Below, in pieces: positions 55,229-63,722 of a DNA stretch of 64,000 nucleotides. The notes beneath the pieces were generated by a model. It was not told the origin of the DNA. It searched no databases and saw nothing but the letters and a program-made list of their open reading frames with translations. The number at the start of each line of letters is the position of its first letter. The stretch's first letter is position 1. The stretch is from 20CM-2-65-7 sp963830455. Lineage in GTDB: Bacteria > Gemmatimonadota > Gemmatimonadetes > Gemmatimonadales > GWC2-71-9. Position numbers and translations under genes: made by a program. The DNA is taken from assembly GCA_963830455.1 (NCBI GenBank), contig CAWHMT010000003.1:186001-250000 (forward strand). The letters run 5' to 3'.

Positions 55229-56039
55229 CACGCGCGTGCTCACGGTCATCGGCGACCCGGTGGCCCACTCGCTCTCTCCGGCGATGTACAACGCGGCGTT
55301 TCGCGCGCTCGGTCTGGATGCCGTCTACGTCGCGCTGCGCGTCCCCGCCGGGTCGCTGGCGCAGGTGCTGGCCATGCAAGTCGCCACGCACGGCGCGGGC
55401 AACGTCACCGTCCCCCACAAAGAAGCGGTCGAACGATCCGTCACGCGTAAAACGGAGGCGTGCGGGCGCGCCGGTGCATGCAATACGTTCTGGATCGAGG
55501 ACGCAGCGCTCGTCGGCGACAACACCGACGTGGTCGGCGTGACTGCCGCACTCACCAAGCTGGGGGCGGGGAGGGGCAAAGAGACACGATGGCTGGTCGT
55601 GGGAACGGGCGGATCTGCGCGCGCGGTCGCGGTGGCAGCGGCGGACGCCGGCGCCACACTGTTCGTGCGCTCGCGCGACAACGGCCGCGCCAGGAAATTC
55701 GCCGCGTGGTCCAGCGGCCTTGGCGTTGCCACGCACGTCGCCACCGGTCCGGTCGAGGTGGACCTCGCGATTAACGCCACGCCGCTGGGTCTCGCGGGCC
55801 ACGATCCGCTCCCGATCGACATCAATCACATGCCCGGGGTGCGGAAAGCGCTCGACCTGGTGTACGCGCCGGGCGAGACGCGGTGGGTGCACGTGCTGCG
55901 CGAGCGCGGCATCGACGCCACCGATGGCCGGGAGATGCTGGTGCAGCAAGGGGCCGCGGCATTCGCGCGATTCTTCCCGAACACCGCGGCGCCCACGGAA
56001 GTCATGCGCGCCGCCGTGCAGCGCGCGCTGCGTGTTTAG
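55212..56039 (+). CDS. aroE: Shikimate dehydrogenase
   Basis: A 275-residue NADPH enzyme of aromatic amino-acid synthesis. IGDPVAHSLSPAMYNAAF (shikimate site), GNVTVPHKEA with catalytic Lys, NTDVVG, VVGTGGSARAVA (NADP loop) and INATPLG are present. GTG 55212 gives the normal start; it overlaps the phosphatase by 17 bases and the comF start by 8. Confidence 0.95.
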   Translation: MEISANTRVLTVIGDPVAHSLSPAMYNAAFRALGLDAVYVALRVPAGSLAQVLAMQVATHGAGNVTVPHKEAVERSVTRKTEACGRAGACNTFWIEDAALVGDNTDVVGVTAALTKLGAGRGKETRWLVVGTGGSARAVAVAAADAGATLFVRSRDNGRARKFAAWSSGLGVATHVATGPVEVDLAINATPLGLAGHDPLPIDINHMPGVRKALDLVYAPGETRWVHVLRERGIDATDGREMLVQQGAAAFARFFPNTAAPTEVMRAAVQRALRV

Positions 56040-56775
56040 CGCGCTCGAGCAACTCCTCCTTCCCGCCGAGTGCGCGCTGTGTCATCAGCTGCTCGGGGAG
56101 CAGGAGGCTTCCCATCTCACCTGCGCCCTCTGCCGGCACCGCTTTCGGCGGGTACGGCCGCCATGGTGCGAGCGCTGCGGGCAGCCGGAGCCCCATTTCG
56201 GTCCGTGCCGGCTGTGCGTCGACTGGCCGGCGCCGCTGCAGACGGTGCGGTCGGCCGTGTGGCTCGCGGAGGGGGCGCAACAGGCCGTCCACGCGCTGAA
56301 GTACGGCGGCTTGCCCCGCATCGCCGACGATTTGGCACTCGTGATGGCGCATTTGCACCCGTTGTCCGACGCAGCGACGGCCCTAGCCCTAATCCCCATC
56401 CCGCTGGCGCGGAAGCGGATGCAAGAGCGTGGTTACAACCAGAGCGAGCTGCTGGCGCGCGCCCTCGCCCGCACGTGGCGGATTCCCGTGCTTCCCGATC
56501 TGCTGATCCGCACACGCGAGACACCGACGCAAACGGCGTTGACACCGGGGACCCGTCTGGCGAACGTCGCTGGGGCCTTTGCAACGCGGAACGCCGAACT
56601 CGGAACGCGGAACGGTTCCGCGTTCCAACTTCCGAGTTCCGCGTTGATTCTGGTCGACGACGTTTTCACCACCGGTGCGACCTTGGCGGAAGCAGCACGG
56701 GCGCTCACGCAGGCCGGCGCGACGACGATTCACGGCGTCACCTTCGCTCGCGCGGCAATTCCGGACTTCACCTAA
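56032..56775 (+). CDS. comF: ComF-family phosphoribosyltransferase-like protein
   Basis: A 247-residue protein. The N-terminal zinc region has CALC, CALCRHRF, CERCGQPEP and CRLC; the C-terminal phosphoribosyltransferase domain has RGYNQSELLARALA, TRLANVAGAF and the PRPP motif ILVDDVFTTGAT. ComF takes part in DNA uptake or replication restart. Between GAF and ILVDDV, 21 residues are encoded by a 63-base inverted heptamer array. GTG 56032 chosen. Confidence 0.93.
   Translation: MFSALEQLLLPAECALCHQLLGEQEASHLTCALCRHRFRRVRPPWCERCGQPEPHFGPCRLCVDWPAPLQTVRSAVWLAEGAQQAVHALKYGGLPRIADDLALVMAHLHPLSDAATALALIPIPLARKRMQERGYNQSELLARALARTWRIPVLPDLLIRTRETPTQTALTPGTRLANVAGAFATRNAELGTRNGSAFQLPSSALILVDDVFTTGATLAEAARALTQAGATTIHGVTFARAAIPDFT
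56583..56645. repeat. Heptamer inverted array inside comF
   Basis: Left: heptamers GCGGAAC, GCCGAAC, TCGGAAC, GCGGAAC; centre base 56614; right: GTTCCGC, GTTCCAA, CTTCCGA, GTTCCGC. Arms of 31 bases match at 27 positions. The total of 63 bases equals exactly 21 codons, so the reading frame is preserved in a loop next to the active-site strand. Confidence 0.95.
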
Positions 56776-56785
56776 GGGGAGAGTC

Positions 56786-57799
56786 ATGGCGGTTCGGGTA
56801 GGGATCAACGGGTTCGGCCGCATCGGGCGGAACGTGCTCCGTGCGGCGACGATGGCCAAGCAGACCGATGTGGAATTCGTGGGCGTCAACGACATCACCG
56901 ACACCAAGACGCTGGCGCACCTGCTCAAGTACGACTCGGTCCATGGCCGCTTCCCCGGGACCGTCGAGGCCAAAGGCGACGCGCTGGTCGTCAACGGCAA
57001 AACCATCAAGGTCTCTGCCATCAAGGAACCCGAGAAGCTCCCGTGGAAGGAGCTCGGCGTGGAGTTCGTGCTCGAAAGCACGGGCCGCTTCACCGACAAG
57101 GAGAACGCCGCCAAGCATTTGACCGCCGGTGCCAAGAAGGTCGTGATTTCGGCGCCCGCCAAAGGTGAAGACATCACCATCTGCATGGGCGTGAATCACG
57201 AGAAGTACGACCCGGCCAGGCATCACGTGATCTCAAATGCTTCGTGCACAACCAACTGCCTCGTGCCCGTCGTGAAGGTCATCATCGACAATTTCGGCTT
57301 CAAGCACGGCTTCATGACCACCGTGCACAGCTACACAAACGACCAGCAGATCCTCGACCTGCCGCACAAAGACCTGCGTCGCGCCCGCGCCGCGGCGCTG
57401 AGCATCATTCCGACGACGACCGGCGCCGCCAAGGCGACCGGTCTCGTCATTCCTGAAGTGAAGGGGAAGATCGACGGCGTCTCCTTGCGCGTGCCCACCC
57501 CCGACGTGTCGATCGTCGATCTCACGGTGGAGGTCGAGCGTCCCACAACGGTCGACGCGGTGAATGCCGCGTTCAAGAAGGCTGCCGCCTCGGGTCCGCT
57601 GCAGGGCATCCTCGACGTGAGTGACGAGCCGCTGGTGTCGGTGGACTACATCGGCAGTCTGTTCTCCAGCGTGATCGACAGCATGTCCACGGCCGTCATC
57701 GACGGCACGCTCGTGCACGTCTCGTCGTGGTACGACAACGAGATGGGCTACTCGTCACGCTGCGTGGACCTGCTGGCGTACCTCGGGAAGCGCCGTTGA
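56786..57799 (+). CDS. gap: Glyceraldehyde-3-phosphate dehydrogenase
   Basis: A 337-residue glycolytic enzyme. NAD site INGFGRIGRN, catalytic Cys in SNASCTTNCLVP, TVHSYTNDQ and SWYDNEMGYS. AGGGGAGAG upstream of ATG 56786 is a good ribosome binding site. First of gap-pgk-tpiA, with overlapping NTGA junctions. Confidence 0.98.
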   Translation: MAVRVGINGFGRIGRNVLRAATMAKQTDVEFVGVNDITDTKTLAHLLKYDSVHGRFPGTVEAKGDALVVNGKTIKVSAIKEPEKLPWKELGVEFVLESTGRFTDKENAAKHLTAGAKKVVISAPAKGEDITICMGVNHEKYDPARHHVISNASCTTNCLVPVVKVIIDNFGFKHGFMTTVHSYTNDQQILDLPHKDLRRARAAALSIIPTTTGAAKATGLVIPEVKGKIDGVSLRVPTPDVSIVDLTVEVERPTTVDAVNAAFKKAAASGPLQGILDVSDEPLVSVDYIGSLFSSVIDSMSTAVIDGTLVHVSSWYDNEMGYSSRCVDLLAYLGKRR

Positions 57800-58977
57800 A
57801 CAAGAGAAGCCTGCGGGATCTTCCCCCGCAGGCGTTGGACGGGAAGCGCGCGCTCACCCGGGTCGACTTCAACGTTCCGCTCAAGAGCGGGAAGGTCACG
57901 GACGACACGCGGCTGCGCGCGTCGCTGCCGACGATCAAGTACCTGCGCGACAAGGGCGCGCGCGTCGTGTTGCTCTCGCATCTGGGCCGTCCCAAGGGCG
58001 GGCCCGATCCACAGTACTCGCTGCAACAGATCGTGCCCGCGCTCGAGAACCTGCTTGGCGCGCCCATCGAGTTCATCCCCGATCCGGCAAACGGTGCCAC
58101 GACGACCCGGCGGCTGCCCCGCGGCGGCGTCGCGCTCGTCGAGAACACGCGCTTCTGGCCCGGGGAGGAGAAGAACGATCCCGCGCTCGCCAAGACATTC
58201 GCCGCGCTCGGCGACCTGTACGTGAACGACGCGTTCGGGTCGGCGCACCGGGCCCACGCGTCGACCGAAGCGGTGGCGCACCTGCTCAAGCCGGCGGTCG
58301 CCGGATTCCTGATGGAGAAAGAGCTCACGTACCTCGGCCAGCTGCTCGAGAATCCCAAGCGTCCATTCATCGCCGTGCTGGGCGGCGCGAAGATTTCGGG
58401 AAAGATCGACGTGATCCGGTCCCTGCTTCCGAAAGTGGATGAGCTGCTCATCGGCGGCGCGATGGCATGCACGTTCTTCGCCGCGATGGGACTCGAGGTT
58501 GGTTCATCGCTCGTTGAACCCGATCGTCTCACGCTGGCGAAGGAGCTTCTGGCGACGAGCGGCAAGAAGCTGATTCTGCCGCGTGGCGCGGTGATTGCGC
58601 CTTCGCTCGAGCAAGCCAGGGAGAGCAAGTCGGTTCCGGCGGATGCGATTCCCAAGGGCTGGGCGGTGTTCGACATCGATGAAGCGACGCAGCATGATTT
58701 CCGCGCTCGCCTCCTGCGCGCCAAGACGATCTTCTGGAACGGGCCCATGGGCGTGTTCGAGACGCCACCGTTCGACGCCGGCACGCGCGCGATTGCGAAT
58801 GCCCTCGTTGATGCCGGAAAGAAGGGCGCCGTGACCGTCGTCGGGGGCGGGGACTCGGTGGCCGCCGTCGCCGGCATGGAAGACAAGCTCACCCACGTCT
58901 CGACCGGTGGGGGCGCGTCGCTCGAGTTCCTGGAGGGGAAAGAATTACCGGGCGTGGCCGCACTGGAGGACGCGTGA
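57796..58977 (+). CDS. pgk: Phosphoglycerate kinase
   Basis: A 393-residue glycolytic kinase. RVDFNVPLKSGKVTDDTRLRAS split over the first strands, LLSHLGRPKGG, VYVNDAFGSAHRAHAS-like FGSAHRAHAS, GGAKISGKIDV and the C-terminal nucleotide site VVGGGDSVAAV are present. TTG 57796 overlaps the gap stop; the stop overlaps tpiA GTG. Confidence 0.98.
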   Translation: MNKRSLRDLPPQALDGKRALTRVDFNVPLKSGKVTDDTRLRASLPTIKYLRDKGARVVLLSHLGRPKGGPDPQYSLQQIVPALENLLGAPIEFIPDPANGATTTRRLPRGGVALVENTRFWPGEEKNDPALAKTFAALGDLYVNDAFGSAHRAHASTEAVAHLLKPAVAGFLMEKELTYLGQLLENPKRPFIAVLGGAKISGKIDVIRSLLPKVDELLIGGAMACTFFAAMGLEVGSSLVEPDRLTLAKELLATSGKKLILPRGAVIAPSLEQARESKSVPADAIPKGWAVFDIDEATQHDFRARLLRAKTIFWNGPMGVFETPPFDAGTRAIANALVDAGKKGAVTVVGGGDSVAAVAGMEDKLTHVSTGGGASLEFLEGKELPGVAALEDA

Positions 58978-59723
58978 GACCGCTGGTCTTTGCGGGCAAC
59001 TGGAAGATGAATGTCGGTCCGCTCGAGGCCCGCGAGTACCTGCGTGCATTTTTTGCCGCGGGCGATATTCCGCTCGAGCGATCCGTCTGGTTCTTTCCTC
59101 CTGCCGTTTCGATCGAAGCGGTTTCACAGGGTATTTCCGGCCATCGCAACGTCATGGTCGGCGCGCAGGACATCTACTGGGAGCCCAAAGGAGCGTTCAC
59201 CGGAGCAACGTCGGGGCCGTTGGCTGCTCAGGCGGGCGCGAGACTTACGCTCATAGGCCATTCGGAACGCCGTCACGTATTCGGTGAGACGGACGAGCAG
59301 ACGGGCAAGAAGATGTCTGCCGCGCTCGCCGCAGATCTCAAGCCAGTGCTGTGCGTTGGCGAGACGCTCGCCCAGCGTGAGGCAGGCGAGACCATGACGG
59401 TGATCACCCGGCAGCTCGAGGCAGCGCTCGCCGGACGCGACGGCATGGGCCGTGTGACGATTGCGTACGAGCCGGTGTGGGCGATCGGAACTGGTCGCAA
59501 CGCCACTCCCAAGGATGCCGCCGAGGTACACAGGGCCATCCGTACCTGGCTCCAAGAGCACATCCCGGCCACGCCGCGATTTCTGATTCTTTATGGCGGC
59601 AGTGTCAATCTGAAGAACGTCGCCGAGCTGCTGGCGGAGCACGAGTTGGATGGCGTGCTCGTCGGCGGCGCGTCACTCATTCCGCGCGACTGGGCGCAGC
59701 TTGTGCGCATCGGCGTAGCCTAG
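58974..59723 (+). CDS. tpiA: Triosephosphate isomerase
   Basis: A 249-residue TIM barrel. FAGNWKMN (catalytic Lys), IGHSERR (His), AYEPVWAIGTG (Glu) and YGGSVN (phosphate loop) are all intact. GTG start overlapping pgk. secG follows after 16 bases, a frequent arrangement. Confidence 0.98.
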   Translation: MRPLVFAGNWKMNVGPLEAREYLRAFFAAGDIPLERSVWFFPPAVSIEAVSQGISGHRNVMVGAQDIYWEPKGAFTGATSGPLAAQAGARLTLIGHSERRHVFGETDEQTGKKMSAALAADLKPVLCVGETLAQREAGETMTVITRQLEAALAGRDGMGRVTIAYEPVWAIGTGRNATPKDAAEVHRAIRTWLQEHIPATPRFLILYGGSVNLKNVAELLAEHELDGVLVGGASLIPRDWAQLVRIGVA

Positions 59724-59739
59724 GTATCTTGCGCCCCGC

Positions 59740-60099
59740 ATGTACACGATCCTCGTCGTCATCCTGGTTCTCGACTCGCTGATCCTCGGCGCCGCCGTGC
59801 TGCTGCAGGCGGGGCAGGGCGGCGGGCTCGCCACGCTGGGTGGCGGTGCCGGCACCGACACCGTGATGGGCGGCAGGCAGGCGACCACGCTCCTCACCAA
59901 AGCCACCTGGTGGACCGCGGGCATCTTCCTGTTCGTCGCGCTGGTGCTGACGTTCATGTCGCAGTCCGGCGCGCAGGTGCGCTCGGTCCTCGAGGGTCAG
60001 GGACAGCAGCCGGCGCCCGTCCAGCAAACGCCGCTGCCCATCGAAACACAGCCGACTCCGCCGCCGGCGCCTCCTCCAAACCCCAATCCCCGACCCTAG
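59740..60099 (+). CDS. secG: Protein translocase subunit SecG
   Basis: A 119-residue membrane protein with two spans (ILVVILVLDSLILGAAVLLQ and AGIFLFVALVLTFM) and the central GQGGGLATLGGGAGTDTVMG loop. The last 30 residues are proline/glutamine-rich and partly encoded by the heptamer array at its 3' end. Confidence 0.95.
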   Translation: MYTILVVILVLDSLILGAAVLLQAGQGGGLATLGGGAGTDTVMGGRQATTLLTKATWWTAGIFLFVALVLTFMSQSGAQVRSVLEGQGQQPAPVQQTPLPIETQPTPPPAPPPNPNPRP

Positions 60100-60108
60100 G
60101 CCCCAGTC
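60081..60108. repeat. Heptamer array across the secG stop and the carA start
   Basis: CCCCAAT, CCCCGAC, CCTAGGC, CCCAGTC (60081-60108), with related CTCCAAA just before. The secG stop (60097-60099) lies in the third unit. The carA frame runs through it without any ATG, GTG or TTG. Confidence 0.75.
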
Positions 60109-61195
60109 CGCCTACGTCCTCCTCGAGGACGGCGCCTGGTTCCCCGGAACCGCACCACTTCCGTTCGAGCCGGCGTACGCAGAAGTCGTCTTCACCACGA
60201 ATCTGAGCGGGTACCAGGAGGTCTTCACCGATCCCTCCTACCTCGGTCAGATCGTGGTGATGACGGCGCCGATGATCGGCAACTACGGGATCAATCCTGA
60301 GGACGTCGAATCCGATCGCCCGCGCGTCGTCGGGGTGGTGGTGCGCGAACTGTCGCGCACGCCGTCGAACTGGCGCGCGACCGGGCCGCTCCTCGAATGG
60401 CTCGCGAGCGCCAAGGTCCCACTCGTTTCGGAGGTCGACACGCGCCAGGTCACCCGCCACATCCGCTCGCGCGGCGCGATGCGCGGCGTGCTCGCCCTGG
60501 GTGACAAACCCACCGACGCGATCAAGGCGGCTCTCGGGGCTTCGCCCTCGATGAATGGGCTGGACCTGGCGAGTGTCGCGACGATTCCCAACGCGTACAC
60601 GGAGGGACCGGCCGGCTCGAAGCACCACGTGGTGGCATTCGATTTCGGCATGAAGCGCAACATCCTCCGGCTGTTCGTCCAGCATGGCTGCCGGGTCACG
60701 GTGGTGCCGGCCGCAACGACGGCCGGCGAGGTCCGCGCGCTGAAGCCCGACGGCGTGTTCCTGTCCAACGGTCCGGGGGACCCCGCCGCCGTTGGGTACG
60801 CGATCGACACGATCCGGGACCTCGCCGACGGATCGGTGCCGATCTTTGGGATCTGCCTGGGCCACCAGCTGCTCGGCCTGGCAATGGGGGGCGAGACGAT
60901 CAAGCTCCCGTATGGGCACCGCGGCGGGAACCATCCTGTACGGGATCTTGCGACGGGACAAGTACTTATCACGTCCCAGAACCACGGATTCGCGGTGCGG
61001 GGGGAGACAGGCGGCGTACCTGGCGCGAAGTCACTTGAGGTGACCCACGTCAACCTCAACGACCAGACCGTCGAGGGCATCAAGCACCGCGAATACCCGA
61101 TTTTCGCTGTCCAATACCACCCGGAAGCCTCTCCGGGCCCTCATGACGCTCAAGGACACTTCCAACAATTCCTACAAGCTCTTGACGCCAAATAA
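60086..61195 (+). CDS. carA: Carbamoyl-phosphate synthase small subunit, start codon unclear
   Basis: Glutaminase subunit for carbamoyl phosphate (arginine and pyrimidine synthesis). The N-terminal domain, SAYVLLEDGAWFPG then VVFTTNLSGYQEVFTDPSY, begins at about 60106; the class I amidotransferase part has SNGPGDP, GICLGHQLLGLA (Cys) and QYHPEASPGP (His-Glu). The first ordinary start in frame is GTG 60254, which would remove about 50 conserved residues. ATC 60086 is placed here as the nearest conceivable rare initiator; a sequence error or damage by the array is equally possible. The large subunit carB is not in the window. Confidence 0.9.
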   Translation: MPDPRPQSAYVLLEDGAWFPGTAPLPFEPAYAEVVFTTNLSGYQEVFTDPSYLGQIVVMTAPMIGNYGINPEDVESDRPRVVGVVVRELSRTPSNWRATGPLLEWLASAKVPLVSEVDTRQVTRHIRSRGAMRGVLALGDKPTDAIKAALGASPSMNGLDLASVATIPNAYTEGPAGSKHHVVAFDFGMKRNILRLFVQHGCRVTVVPAATTAGEVRALKPDGVFLSNGPGDPAAVGYAIDTIRDLADGSVPIFGICLGHQLLGLAMGGETIKLPYGHRGGNHPVRDLATGQVLITSQNHGFAVRGETGGVPGAKSLEVTHVNLNDQTVEGIKHREYPIFAVQYHPEASPGPHDAQGHFQQFLQALDAK

Positions 61196-61210
61196 GTAAG
61201 CCCCTATCAT
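61182..61210 (+). promoter_or_regulatory. Sigma-70-like promoter of the HU gene
   Basis: TTGACG (61182-61187), a 17-base spacer, TATCAT (61205-61210): five of six matches in both boxes, the best promoter in the window. It lies across the carA stop; the leader would be about 45 bases. Confidence 0.75.
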
Positions 61211-61261
61211 AGCCCCCGACTTTTGCAACCCGGCGACGTACCAGCAGTTACGGGGGGCCAC

Positions 61262-61576
61262 ATGACGAAGGCCGATCTGGTCGAGAAGGTCACCGCGCAA
61301 ATCGCTCGCACCGCTGGTCCCCTCATTTCAAAAAAGGACTGCGCGCGCGTTGTGGATTCGTTCCTCGACGCGGTTAAGGCAGCTCTGGCCGAGCAGCATA
61401 ACATTGAGATACGCGGGTTTGGGACCTTCAAGATCCGCCAACGCAAGACGCGCATGGCGCGTAACCCGCGCACCGGTGATCCGGTCGAAGTCGCGGCGCG
61501 TCCGGTGCCTGTCTTCAAGCCCAGCAAGGAGTTGCGTGCGATGGTCGCGGACGCGAGCGCGCGCGTTTCGTCGTAA
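61262..61576 (+). CDS. HU/IHF-family DNA-binding protein
   Basis: A 104-residue histone-like protein. It starts MTKADLVEKVTAQIA, then IEIRGFGTFKIRQRKTRMARNP split across the arm, and PVFKPSKELRAM, the usual HU end. It bends DNA as a dimer. Its own strong promoter and terminator make it a single-gene unit. HU and IHF subunits cannot be separated by eye. Confidence 0.95.
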   Translation: MTKADLVEKVTAQIARTAGPLISKKDCARVVDSFLDAVKAALAEQHNIEIRGFGTFKIRQRKTRMARNPRTGDPVEVAARPVPVFKPSKELRAMVADASARVSS

Positions 61577-61612
61577 GATACTGCGAGACGATGACTTGGA
61601 ACGACAGGGCCT

Positions 61613-61644
61613 ACGGCCCCGGCACTGCCGGGGCCGTTTGAGTT
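61613..61644 (+). terminator. Terminator after the HU gene
   Basis: Perfect 10-bp stem ACGGCCCCGG / CCGGGGCCGT with a 5-base loop, then TTGAGTTT. Strong fold with a moderate T-rich tail. Confidence 0.85.
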
Positions 61645-61678
61645 TAGGTATCTCTCCAACTCTCTGTCTGGAGTGAGG

Positions 61679-63466
61679 ATGCGTCCGATTTTCGGCTCTT
61701 GCCTGCTCGCGCTGCTGGTCCCCGTTGCCCTGCGCGCGCAGACAGTTCGCTACGAAGTCTCATTGACCGCCGCAGCCCGGCAGTTCCACGTGTCTGCCGA
61801 ATTCCCGACGGCGGGGAAGGACACGTTGTTCGTCTCGTTGCCCGCATGGAGTCCCGGGAGTTACGAAATCCAGAACTACGCGCGCTACGTGTTTGGGTTC
61901 GGCGCCAAGAACGCCGCCGGGCAGGCGCTGCGTTGGGATCGCGGCGACAAGGACACGTGGAGGATCGTGACCGGCGGCGCCGACCGCGTCATCGCCGAAT
62001 TCAACTTCGCCGCCGACACGATCGATCTCTCGATTGCGCGCAGCGTCGAGAACTTCGCGCAGTTCCTCGGCACGAACCTGTTCCTCTTTGAGGAAGGGCA
62101 GCTGAGCCGATCCGCGGAGGTGCGGTTCCGCGTGCCCACCGGCTGGCAGATCACCACGGCGCTCACAGGACCGGTGAACGGCGTGTATCGCGCCGCCGAT
62201 TATCACGAGCTGGCCGACGCCATGACGTTCCTGGGCCGCTACAGCCTCGACTCACTGCAGGCCGATGGAAACTGGATTCGCGTCGCGGTCTGGCCCGCGG
62301 CCGATTATACGCCGGCCGTCGCCCGCAACATCCGCAACGGCATTGCCAAGATGGCTCCGGTCCAGAACCGGATTATGGGCGAGGCGCCGTACGACGTGTA
62401 CACCGTGTTCTATAACGTCATTCACGACCCCATCGATTTCGGCGGCGGACTCGAGCACAGCTATTCGCAGTACGACATCCTGCCCGCGCTGGCATTCGCG
62501 GACCCGTCGGGAACGCTGGGCGATTTCATGTATCCGCTGCTGTCGCACGAGTTCTTTCATCTGTGGAACGTGAAACGGATCCGGCCCGCGGAACTGTGGC
62601 CCTACGATTATCGCGCCGAGCAGTACACGCCGTTCCTGTGGTGGTCGGAGGGCGTGACGGACTATTACGGCGACATCACCAACCTGCGCGCCGGGCTCCG
62701 GTCGGCAGACCAGTTCCTCGAGAGCGCGAAGTCCAACATCGACCAGATCGAGCAGATTCCCGAGCCCTGGAGCGCTGAAGACGGCAGCGAGGCGACGTGG
62801 ATCCACGAAGTCAACATCAACAGCTCGCAGCTCTACTATCCCAAGGGCTCGTTACTGGGGTTTCTGCTCGACCTCTCGATCCGCGATGCCACCGACAACG
62901 CGCACAGCCTGGACGAGGTCATGCGGGCGCTGTACACGCGCTACTATCGGCAGAACAAAGGGGTCACGACCGCCGACCTGCTGCGCGAGCTGCGCACCGC
63001 GGGCATGCCCGATGTCGATGCGTTCTACAGCCGCTACATCGATGGACGCGATTCGCTGCCCTATGGGCCGGTGTTTGCCAAGGCGGGACTCGCGTTCACG
63101 CGCCAGGTCGTCACCGTGCCGTTCGTCGGCGTGTCGAGCGGGGCGACGCCGGGTGGCGAGCTGCTCGTCCAGTCGATCACGCCGGGCAGCTCCGCCGACC
63201 AGGCGGGCGTGGAGCCCGGGGATTTGCTCGTGAGCATTGGGGACGTGAAGGTGACGGCGGATGAGGATTGGGGCGCGACGTTTCGGACGCGCTATCGCGG
63301 GAAGGCCGGCCAGCCGATGACGATCACGGTACGGCGCGGCGGCCGAGACCTGACCCTGAATACGACGGTGCGGGAGCGCACGAACTCTCGCGTCACGTTG
63401 TCCCGAGCCCCGAACCCCAGTCCCAAGCAGTCCAGGATCTGGCAGGGCATCGCCACGGGACTATAA
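61679..63466 (+). CDS. Secreted M61-family peptidase with PDZ domain
   Basis: A 595-residue exported metallopeptidase (glycyl-aminopeptidase family). Signal peptide GSCLLALLVPVALRAQ; N-terminal beta domain (SLPAWSPGSYEIQNYARYV); thermolysin-like core with HEFFHLWNVKR (HExxH) and WWSEGVTDYYGD supplying the third ligand Glu; C-terminal PDZ domain (about 475-575, ITPGSSADQAGVEPGDLL). ATG 61679 is 5 bases after GGAG, preferred over GTG 61673. The last residues after TLSRAP are encoded by a heptamer array. Confidence 0.93.
   Translation: MRPIFGSCLLALLVPVALRAQTVRYEVSLTAAARQFHVSAEFPTAGKDTLFVSLPAWSPGSYEIQNYARYVFGFGAKNAAGQALRWDRGDKDTWRIVTGGADRVIAEFNFAADTIDLSIARSVENFAQFLGTNLFLFEEGQLSRSAEVRFRVPTGWQITTALTGPVNGVYRAADYHELADAMTFLGRYSLDSLQADGNWIRVAVWPAADYTPAVARNIRNGIAKMAPVQNRIMGEAPYDVYTVFYNVIHDPIDFGGGLEHSYSQYDILPALAFADPSGTLGDFMYPLLSHEFFHLWNVKRIRPAELWPYDYRAEQYTPFLWWSEGVTDYYGDITNLRAGLRSADQFLESAKSNIDQIEQIPEPWSAEDGSEATWIHEVNINSSQLYYPKGSLLGFLLDLSIRDATDNAHSLDEVMRALYTRYYRQNKGVTTADLLRELRTAGMPDVDAFYSRYIDGRDSLPYGPVFAKAGLAFTRQVVTVPFVGVSSGATPGGELLVQSITPGSSADQAGVEPGDLLVSIGDVKVTADEDWGATFRTRYRGKAGQPMTITVRRGGRDLTLNTTVRERTNSRVTLSRAPNPSPKQSRIWQGIATGL
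63402..63429. repeat. Heptamer array in the 3' end of the M61 gene
   Basis: CCCGAGC, CCCGAAC, CCCAGTC, CCAAGCA in tandem (63402-63429), translated as the Pro/Ser tail. The word CCCAGTC is shared with the array at 60102-60108. Confidence 0.65.
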
Positions 63467-63473
63467 TCGGACC

Positions 63474-63722
63474 ATGGGCAGGGTTTCGGTGCGGTTCTTC
63501 GCGCGCTACGCCGAGTTGGCGGGCTGTACGTGGTCGCACGTGAATCTGGACACGCCGGCGACGGTCGGCGACGTCATCGCGCGCGTCCGCGAGGTCTTTC
63601 CCGGCACGCAGGCGATGCCCGCAAGGCCACTCGCCGCGTTGAACCTGCGTCAGGTAACCCTCGACGCGCCCGTCACGGAGGGCGACGAAGTGGCGCTGCT
63701 CCCGCCACTGTCGGGCGGCTAA
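63474..63722 (+). CDS. moaD: Molybdopterin synthase sulfur carrier subunit
   Basis: An 82-residue ubiquitin-like protein: VSVRFFARYAELAG start, middle strands, and the essential C-terminal Gly-Gly (LLPPLSGG) that carries the thiocarboxylate for molybdenum cofactor synthesis. Its TAA overlaps the moaE ATG. Confidence 0.96.
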   Translation: MGRVSVRFFARYAELAGCTWSHVNLDTPATVGDVIARVREVFPGTQAMPARPLAALNLRQVTLDAPVTEGDEVALLPPLSGG

